NCBI GenBank assembly: GCA_947462335.1
Contig: OX381721.1
Coordinates: 33,902,303 to 33,966,302 of the forward strand
Direction: 5' to 3'
DNA: 64,000 bases
Origin: Harmothoe impar
Lineage: Eukaryota; Annelida; Polychaeta; Phyllodocida; Polynoidae
Below are positions 59,901 to 64,000 of this stretch, piece after piece (within the stretch, counting starts at the first letter, position 1; the number at the start of each line of letters is the position of its first letter). The notes under the pieces are model-generated. The model worked only from the letters and a program-made list of their open reading frames with translations. It was not told where the DNA came from and searched no databases. The translations under genes and the position numbers were made by a program.

Positions 59901-61599
59901 AGCCTCCTATTCTCTGAGTCAACTAAGGCTGTAGGGGGCGCTGTGTTCAGAATCGGCAGCCATTTTGTTGGGGGTAAAACATTGTTTTGATACAGGAAAA
60001 TCTCATAAATTCCAGATTTTATCAAGACAAAACTGTTGTCAGTTCCCTAAGCAGGCAATACACTAAGAGAAACGAATATTTCTTGATTAATCAGAAGTTT
60101 TTTTTTGCTAATTTGAGCACTCATTCCATCATAATTAAGTCTTTTGTGTACTACGTCCAGACAAGACAACGTTTTATGTCCCCCAAAAAAGGCAGACATC
60201 TGATGTAAAAATTGACTGGAAATCATTATCAGACTCGGAGAATTTAGGGGACCAGTGACGATCACATTTGTCAAGTTTATTTAATCCATATATGTTGTTA
60301 AATAGTACCTTCAACTTAGATTTGCCAGTAGTCATTCTTAATAATATTGTTCCAAATGTGTATTTGTGTGCATTTTATGGGTTTAGATTTTGACAACAAA
60401 GAATTATGACAATGCAATAGGAAGCAAAGTCCTAGTGAACTAGTCGAGGGGGATGCCCTCGTAACCCACTAGTTTGACAGCTGTGCTTCTCTTGAGGTGC
60501 TCGGGAGGACATTATATATATTCCCACTTCCATCAGGTATAAATGGACTCACTAGGCACCCTCTTCCATTAGAGCTGAGGTTGGTCAGTGAATTCCATAT
60601 ATACTGTTCTATATAAAATTACAGGCTATAAGCCTTAGTACTGGACAGTCTTCTCTAAATAAACAATTACAAACAAACAAACATCCAATCACACCAATTT
60701 GACCATATTTTGTCCCCCCCCCCTCCCCCTTAAGAGTGACATCTCTGCTACAGATTTTCATTTCATTCAGAGGGGGAATTCCTAGGTGAACCTTTGTCTG
60801 AGGATGGCATTTTAAGCAGACACCGCCCGCATCTGTTAAAAAGGGCCGCATCGGGGCTTTTTATTTCTTTTTTTTTTCCATAAAACAACATGGCCAGAAT
60901 CCTGCATGCATGAAGAGGCTAACATATGATATACAGAACAAACCTCATCTCTACAAATTATTGGTGTAGAAACTAGATTTAAAAAGCATTTTACTCTACG
61001 TCTATTATCAATGTATTTAAATTACAGTTTCCATCATTTATGATGGTAATGTTGAGGATTATATATCAATTTATGTATCCAATATCTATCAAACCAAAAT
61101 AAAAAATAAAACTGACCCCCCCCTCATGGCATCAAATATGAATATCACATGAAATAAAAGGCCTCCCTTCGCACCCTTTTTCCCCAAAAGTATCTGCAAA
61201 GCTGATACTATTTTTTAAGGGGCCTTGGGCCAAAAAAAAATAAAGGTTTGTTTCAGGTCACCCGACGGACCCTATCAAAAGAGGGCCGACCCTAAGTTTT
61301 ATTATGCAATTTTGAAGAAATTTCATTATTTTTAGCCTTTTTGGGTCAAATTTCGGGTCTTCGGAGAGGCCGGGTAGTACTTTCATGTTTAAAAAAAAAG
61401 TATTTAAAAAAAAGAATCCGACCTACCGACCCTACATTTTCATGCCATGTTACCTGAAACAAACTTTTTTTTTTGGCCTTACCTTGACAATGCCGGCACA
61501 GCAGGGCAGCAGGCAACACGTGACCAGCACAGCCACCAGCACAGACCAACGCGCCATCACCGGGGTACGCGTTCTACCCGCCCCTCACTCGGTGTATCC
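36037..61599 (-). CDS. ACE: Angiotensin-converting-enzyme-like peptidyl-dipeptidase, family M2, secreted single domain
   Basis: This gene predicts a zinc dipeptidyl-carboxypeptidase that removes C-terminal dipeptides from extracellular peptides. Coding exons in transcript order: 61557-61483, 59867-59768, then either 56464-56328 (A) or 55580-55462 (B), then 54740-54550, 53992-53760, 52171-51977, 51015-50891, 44610-44465, 43680-43538, 41944-41834, 41493-41346, 39712-39614, 38029-37907, 36304-36037. Phases fit at every junction; the joined length is 2094 nt (697 residues) with A or 2076 nt (691 residues) with B. HEMGH (residues 418-422 of form A) and E446, 24 residues later, are the zinc ligands and catalytic Glu. 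K557, H559, Y566, R568 and Y569 match the conserved substrate and chloride site. There is one M2 domain, a cleavable signal peptide and an acidic tail without a membrane helix, so it is a soluble secreted form. Exon 1 carries about 42 bases of 5' UTR after an acceptor at 61600-61601, so at least one upstream noncoding exon is implied. Confidence 0.92.
38226..38451. mobile_element. MITE of the 'ataagccgcacc' family, reference copy
   Basis: The terminal inverted repeats are taccataaaacctcgcgta and tacgcgaggttttacggta. Further copies or fragments are at 39315-39541, 11631-11870 and 29338-29544, the last ending just before cyclase exon 14. Confidence 0.8.
38669..38913. mobile_element. Fold-back MITE with about 40-bp ends
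   Basis: The left end (gcgtaagaggctaatggcca, ctggcggctcc) and right end (ggagccgccagg, tggccaacagcgtattgc) are inverted. A second inner pair is atccttcaagat and atcttgaaggat. Confidence 0.75.
39987..40049. repeat. Short hairpin
   Basis: Arms gaggcaatatcgttgatata and tatatcaatgatattgtctc surround ggccgaaggcc. Confidence 0.7.
41210..41285 (+). repeat. tRNA-derived SINE head or tRNA pseudogene
   Basis: An A-box-like gagcagttggttag and a B-box-like gggtacggatcc lie about 30 bases apart. The T-stem is imperfect. Confidence 0.45.
43538..44610 (-). CDS. ACE: ACE-like gene: exons 8-9 with zinc-binding HEMGH (44610-44465 and 43680-43538)
   Basis: Exon 8 encodes [15 protein letters not shown]; the Cys pairs in the family with the Cys of exon 9 (RIKMC). 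A Glu sits where vertebrate ACE has Trp after HASA. Exon 9 contains [12 protein letters not shown] and FHEAVG, supplying both zinc His residues, the catalytic Glu and the third ligand Glu. Exon 9 ends one base into the Gly codon of HEAVGD. Confidence 0.92.
43796..43995. repeat. Degenerate cagtgacagttgacagt repeats
   Basis: Multiple gacagtgacagt and agttgacagt units; related short tracts are at 44435-44455 and 44725-44850. Confidence 0.6.
45065..45274 (-). repeat. 3' LTR of the Ty3/Gypsy element
   Basis: This 210-base copy is preceded (minus strand) by the polypurine tract and followed by the target duplication gacat at 45060-45064. Confidence 0.92.
45430..49533 (-). CDS. Gag-pol polyprotein of the Ty3/Gypsy element
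   Basis: One uninterrupted frame encodes, from the likely start [10 protein letters not shown] at 49533, 1367 residues. The order is a capsid-like helical region, two zinc knuckles ([13 protein letters not shown] and [13 protein letters not shown]), an aspartic protease ([11 protein letters not shown]), reverse transcriptase ([26 protein letters not shown], with IADD at the YxDD site), RNase H ([18 protein letters not shown]), an integrase with HHCC zinc finger ([11 protein letters not shown]...CPLC) and catalytic core (GTDL, SDNGPQY, GFIERQ), and a proline-rich C terminus. No frameshift separates gag from pol and there is no envelope gene. The frame stays open upstream to an ATG at 49689, but that stretch is the tandem repeat of the leader, so the internal ATG is preferred. 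Confidence 0.9.
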   Translation of the reverse strand: MAAKYPTMNWDTPNRPEVFKLFKQRMSLVIEDNEVTEKVKIARKIKIGLGDEGLRRLNASGLSAEHLKDPDKIWSFFEDQLNISVHFRVHRLDLMFEYEQDENESLDEFVSRARTQALQCEFTDAELQERVIELVIASTPIELFRRSLLDKGKDLTLEQVLKEGRQHEAATKGSLRLESLKRRSRKEVPNVDYVQKHDGKGKRKPCGNCGRIHKYRECPAYNSKCGHCGNMGHWIDCCHNKKLGHPKNSGATASAPDKESRKKDYHKKKGRKKVHAVQNNASSTSEDSDSADEPIKVFYAVTLGDLDAVEQDKAFTNLDVKIPDVKGKHTLKVKLDTGANANALPLRTFRQMYGDRDPREILTPTTKAKLSSYSGNTINCFGTMAVRCKSRTSEWHEATFYVVEVDGPVILGLPTCEALGLITINCTRVTVDQITRSVSTVDDLKSRYPDQFDAIGRFKEPAKILLKPDAEPHINRPRKSNVNLLPKIKAGLKEMEETGVIRKVTKHTDWCSSLVYSTKKDGSLRICLDPKCLNNAIKRCPHKMPTLEEVNPKFAGAKIFSKLDAKAGYWSVPLEEKSQLLTTFRTPFGRYCFRRLPFGLNISQDIFQQRMDEFLENLDGCVGIADDICVFGRTEEEHDKHLIALMDAAKEYGLVFNSQKCTIKASSISFFGNTYSAEGISPDPAKVQAINEMPEPKNPEDLQRFLGLLTYLGTFIPNLSSLAAPLRDLLKKDSVFIWEETHTIAVKKLKEVMTSRIAAFYDVTKPISIEVDASMKGLGACLVQEGKPIAFASKTLTTTQSNYSNIEREMLAVVYGVERFTSYLYGRSFTVVSDHKPLEMIARKALSSAPPRLQRMLLKIQGYDYSVLYRPGSQMVISDTLSRLPNPKDTGNVTLDVRVDDITLDLIHFSPEKQHHLRTKTRECPVLNALAEVIYTGWPESIKELPTDLRPYWSFRDTLGIEDGVICKGKQVVIPPSMQPELLKQLHVGHQGIEKTRLLARETIYWPGINDDISKMIKTCPLCQEFQEANTKEPMLPTEVPDGPWKVIGTDLFEIKGKMFIIVSDYYSKFPFVKELSSATSASVASYVEGICSVLGKPNTIRSDNGPQYTGEAFQKTCREWEIQHVTSSPEFPQSNGFIERQIKWIKPILKKAMKSGQNIQKVLLNIRATPIDNVIPSPGELLMNRKLTASLPFRSEETASGPVKERMLERQTKSKAYHDGGAKDLAPLYPGQRVSVYDKSTHAWRPGQVIEPSDAAPRSYIVENQRGSLVRRNRVHLQERPEGRPLEIQQPTTPIRPSHPPVSPRPSHPPASDTSPRLQRPPSPQLAPKHPPPPKPPSRPLDAPASHAGTTTRSGRVSIMPSRYKD
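49551..49745 (-). repeat. Tandem repeats in the leader of the Ty3/Gypsy element
   Basis: About five copies of a 31-54 base unit, read on the plus strand as gtgacaacagtttttttt then cacagtgtaggta, lie between the 5' LTR and the gag start. Spacers vary between copies. Confidence 0.75.
50062..50271 (-). repeat. 5' LTR of the Ty3/Gypsy element
   Basis: This 210-base copy matches the other LTR at every base compared. The putative primer-binding site follows it on the minus strand (plus coordinates just below 50062). Confidence 0.92.
50891..52171 (-). CDS. ACE: ACE-like gene: exons 6-7 (52171-51977 and 51015-50891)
   Basis: Exon 6 encodes [16 protein letters not shown] and GPIPAHLLG, and exon 7 [19 protein letters not shown] followed by YTPTKMFK, both highly conserved M2 blocks. 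The junction splits the Gly codon of HLLGNMWAQ. The C-rich minisatellite at about 51188-51523 lies in the intron between them. Confidence 0.88.
51188..51523. repeat. C-rich ccctgccctac minisatellite in ACE intron 6
   Basis: Nearly the whole interval is built from ccctgc, ccctac and ccatgc units. The open frames across it (MPYPALPY and similar) are repeat artefacts. Confidence 0.85.
53760..54740 (-). CDS. ACE: ACE-like gene: exons 4-5 (54740-54550 and 53992-53760)
   Basis: Exon 4 contains [18 protein letters not shown] and then an unusual segment with two cysteines (CDSGLAPC) and a sequon (NIT) that I do not recognise from vertebrate ACE. Exon 5 has the conserved [19 protein letters not shown] and [14 protein letters not shown] blocks. 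The vertebrate disulphide pair expected just before LEP is absent (the sequence reads [13 protein letters not shown]); the new pair in exon 4 may compensate. Confidence 0.85.
55462..55580 (-). CDS. ACE: ACE-like gene: alternative exon 3B (lid helix)
   Basis: The exon lies between ttgtag and gtgaga with the same phases as 3A (1 in, 0 out) and adds 39 whole codons. It encodes [13 protein letters not shown] and then [12 protein letters not shown], closer to the canonical NIT-EN motif of the family than 3A is. Spliced after exon 2 it gives TEEWRAETW; spliced to the next exon it gives NAAKSEEVEK. It has one sequon (NIT). Splicing 3A to 3B would shift the frame. Confidence 0.82.
56328..56464 (-). 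CDS. ACE: ACE-like gene: alternative exon 3A (lid helix)
   Basis: The exon lies between ttgtag and gtgagg, starts in phase 1 and ends in phase 0, adding 45 whole codons. It encodes the M2 lid helices (VELWLENY, then [15 protein letters not shown]) and has three N-glycosylation sequons (NYS, NLT, NVS). It aligns without gaps over 37 residues with exon 3B (13 identities counted by eye). Confidence 0.8.
59398..59705. mobile_element. Fold-back element with cgtgaaataacc words, copy 2
   Basis: It matches the copy in cyclase intron 8 along its whole length and lies between ACE exons 2 and 3A. Confidence 0.75.
59768..59867 (-). CDS. ACE: ACE-like gene: exon 2, mature N terminus
   Basis: One hundred bases between ttgcag and gtaaga encode 33 codons (start VADERGG, end LKKLTE) plus one base. 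The phase 1 end fits either of the two following alternative exons. The segment has no obvious counterpart in vertebrate ACE. Confidence 0.75.
61206..61476. mobile_element. MITE with ggccaaaaaaaa...tttgtttcaggt ends, against the ACE exon 1 donor
   Basis: The ends (ggccaaaaaaaaataaaggt ttgtttcaggt, and acctgaaac then a T run and ggcc) are inverted. The right end touches the donor of exon 1. A diverged relative lies at about 37740-37900, against the donor of ACE exon 13. Confidence 0.65.
61483..61599 (-). CDS. ACE: ACE-like gene: first coding exon with signal peptide
   Basis: The exon holds a short 5' UTR, the ATG at 61557-61555, and 25 codons beginning [12 protein letters not shown] and ending at the donor gtaagg. 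The hydrophobic core followed by small residues (CCAG) is a typical secretory signal. The exon starts after ttgcag, so the 5' UTR is itself spliced. A MITE-like repeat with a T-rich end lies directly against the donor. Confidence 0.85.
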
Positions 61600-61616
61600 C
61601 TGCAAGGGAAGAGAAA

Positions 61617-61958
61617 ACAGTTAGTACATCTGATGCTTAAGGTTCAAAACAGTTAGTACATCTGGTGCTTAAGGCTCAAAACAGTTAGTACATCTGGTGC
61701 TTAAGGCTCAAAACAGTTAGTACATCTGGTGCTTAAGGCTCAAAACAGTTAGTACATCTGGTGCTTAAGGTTCAAAACAGTTAGTACATCTGGTGCTTAA
61801 GGTTCAAAACAGTTAGTACATCTGATGCTTAAGGCTCAAAACAGTTAGTACATCTGATGCTTAAGGCTCAAAACAGTTAGTACATCTGATGCTTAAGGTT
61901 CAAAACAGTTAGTACATCTGATGCTTAAGGTTCAAAACAGTTAGTACATCTGATGCTG
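61617..61958. repeat. 32-bp tandem repeat, about 11 copies, upstream of the first ACE coding exon
   Basis: Units of acagttagtacatctgatgc then ttaaggytcaaa repeat with an exact 32-base period from 61621 to 61941, varying only at two positions (gatgc or ggtgc; ggctc or ggttc). The array begins about 20 bases above the exon's acceptor, so it lies in a 5' UTR intron or the promoter. Confidence 0.92.
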
Positions 61959-63469
61959 AAAGGGGAATTTTCACTACTCACACTCACCTACAAAGGGGGT
62001 ATAGATGGGGGGGGGGGGTCCCCATGTCGCATGTCGATTTTAAGAAATGGTCATGTCGCATCTCAATGTCACTAAATAATCCCCATGTCCCATGTTGATT
62101 TTAAGAATTGCTCATGTCCCCTGTCACTATCTTTGCAAACCTTATGTTGCATATCACTAAGCTCCATGTCGCATGTCTATTTTAAGAAATGGCCATGTCG
62201 CCGTGTCGAATTTAGCCATCCATCCCCATTACAAAGTATACTAGAACAGTACTAGAATTATGAGTTGGATACAATCGGTGATTATGCCACTTTAAGACTC
62301 AAAAATCAATCTTTGCAAAAATGAACCAGAATGCCAAATACTTCAAATGACATGCTCACATGACTAGGACTAAAAAAACTTTCGTTAAGAATGAACTAAA
62401 AAGTTCCCCATGGCCCTATTGCATGTGCTACATACTATTAAACGTTTTATTCCCTAAAATTTAGCTTGGAATTCAACTAATTATCAGATCTTGGCTCAAT
62501 TTACTACTTTTGGAGGGCACACTATGAATCCCCCTATTGAAAACACACCTAGGCCACATTATAGGATGTCCTCTTTGGGCTCTTTTTGGCAATGGAGGAT
62601 ATTGTATTGTGCCTTATCCTCCAAATGTGATATTGTATTAACATTTGGAACACATTTAACCAGGATTTAAAGGATGGAAAAATCGGACCATGTCACTTTT
62701 ACGTTTTTTGTATCTTTTATTTACTTTCATTCTCACCACTCTTGTTGATATTGTTACATAATTGTCAAAATGAAGGAAATGAGTGCGCGAATGTAACAAT
62801 ATTGATTGTGTCAGACCTGATGATTGGACACTATGGCACCCACATGAGCCACTGATGCTTTTGGAATATATTTGCATCTCACGCATGCTCTAATTTTAAC
62901 ATTAGTAAAGAGAGAATGCAAATACAATTTATAAAAATCTATTCTGGATGTACCAACTTATAAGACATTGGCTACTTTTTGCTACCTATCTCACAATCAT
63001 AATTTCCCAAGATTGATCCTGGCCATGCATCTTTGATTGATTGATTGATTGATTTGTATAACGTCCAGTTATACATCAAGGACCTAACTGGACATATCTC
63101 AAGTTGGCAAGGAGTCATCCACAAATAGTGGTGAGTGAGTGAGTGAGTAATGGATGTTTAACACCATTTCGACAACTAAGGTCATATTCATGGCGAGAAA
63201 CTTAAATTAGAAAACAAATTGGTTCGATGGAAAATTCAATTCTTGATACATACAGTTGAGGTAGAGGTCAGAAAAGCAGATTAAGACCCCTTTACAGATG
63301 GGCTAGGGAAACCAACAAATAGTGGTAGTCTGCCTCGCAGTAGTAGAACAGATATTTATATATGCTGCTTGCCCAAAACAGCAGTGACCACATCTATGGG
63401 TGATTGAATCTATGAAATGAATGACCGCATCTATGAGATGAGGGAGCGGTCACACTATAAGATGTAAGT
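61959..63469. other. Noncoding upstream region of the ACE-like gene
   Basis: It contains the catgtcgcatgtcgat repeats (62010-62220), short (tgat)n and (gtga)n runs near 63030-63070 and 63125-63148, and no recognised exon or promoter. Confidence 0.5.
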
Positions 63470-64000
63470 ACTGTACACGTACAGCAAAAGTTGCTGGCAA
63501 CTTTTGTTCCAGTAGATTTTGCTGTAGGTGTACAGCAACTGACTTGCTGTAAATTTACAGCAACTTCTACTGTAAATTTACAGCAACTTCTACTGTTAAT
63601 TTACAGCAACTTTTACTGTACATCTACAGCAAAAGTTGCTGGCAACTTTTGTTCCAGTAGCTTTTGCTGTACATGTACAGCAACTGGGTGCTGTAAAGTT
63701 ACAGCAACTTCTACTGTAGGTTTCATATTGTTGTTCTCATCAATTTATATCAATTAATACGCATGCATGGAGAGTACTTTCCTGCATAATAGTTCAATCT
63801 CAGCTAGGATAATACACACTACACAAGGTAATGGTTTAATCCTGCTTCAATACAGCTGAACCGTATGTGATACCAGCTTTTCCCCAGTCCGGGCACTTAA
63901 GCATTTAACTTTTCCCACCAATGTGGTGTGTATTCTATACTTTTGCTGTTTTTTTGTATTATTCAACACAATTATGCGAATATTAATACACTTTATGATA
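63470..64000. mobile_element. Inverted copy of the 31424-32254 element, cut by the window edge
   Basis: The reverse complement of 31735-32254 is recognisable here: the caatgtggtgtgtattctat, ccagtccgggcacttaagca and caacttttgttccagtag words are in reversed order. Confidence 0.75.

Noticed and set aside
61617..61958. Regular repeat array resembling a CRISPR
   Set aside because: The units abut directly with no unique spacers, no cas genes are present, and the genome is eukaryotic.

Overview
The window is nuclear DNA from an intron-rich, repeat-dense invertebrate animal. A cephalochordate (Branchiostoma-like) source fits the gene content, short exons, many terminal-inverted-repeat elements and compact introns, but that is inference; no ribosomal RNA or mitochondrial marker is present to confirm it.

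Two multi-exon genes were assembled by hand from splice signals, reading phase and family similarity. They point toward each other. The first, on the plus strand (17370-31022, 16 coding exons, 976 codons before the stop), is a receptor guanylate cyclase. In place of the usual natriuretic-peptide-receptor ectodomain it carries a bacterial-type PstS (phosphate-binding) domain, followed by one membrane segment, a degenerate kinase-homology domain, a dimerisation helix and a cyclase domain with its catalytic residues intact. The second, on the minus strand (61599 down to 36037, 14 coding exons per transcript), is a secreted single-domain peptidyl-dipeptidase of family M2, an angiotensin-converting-enzyme homologue. 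All zinc ligands are present and there is no membrane anchor.

The strongest unusual features lie in splicing. The ACE-like gene has two homologous exons (56328-56464 and 55462-55580) with identical phases (1 in, 0 out). Including both shifts the frame, so they look mutually exclusive; they encode alternative versions of the N-terminal lid helices. In the cyclase gene, the intron before the dimerisation-helix exon holds about 13 decayed tandem copies of that exon's 3' splice site and first codons. The next exon has a 27-bp tandem duplication of its donor site that would add nine in-frame residues.

The ACE intron 44611-50890 contains an apparently intact Ty3/Gypsy element (45065-50271) with 210-bp LTRs that look identical, a 5-bp target duplication and one 1367-residue gag-pol frame. 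The remaining sequence (1-17.3 kb, 31.0-36.0 kb, 61.6-64 kb and the introns) is mostly dispersed repeats: TTA/TAA-target MITEs, hairpin elements, palindromic 'atgcat' clusters, tRNA-like SINE pieces, minisatellites, and a frameshifted LINE reverse-transcriptase remnant at 12.4-13.2 kb. A possible last exon of an upstream gene lies near 1431-1553.
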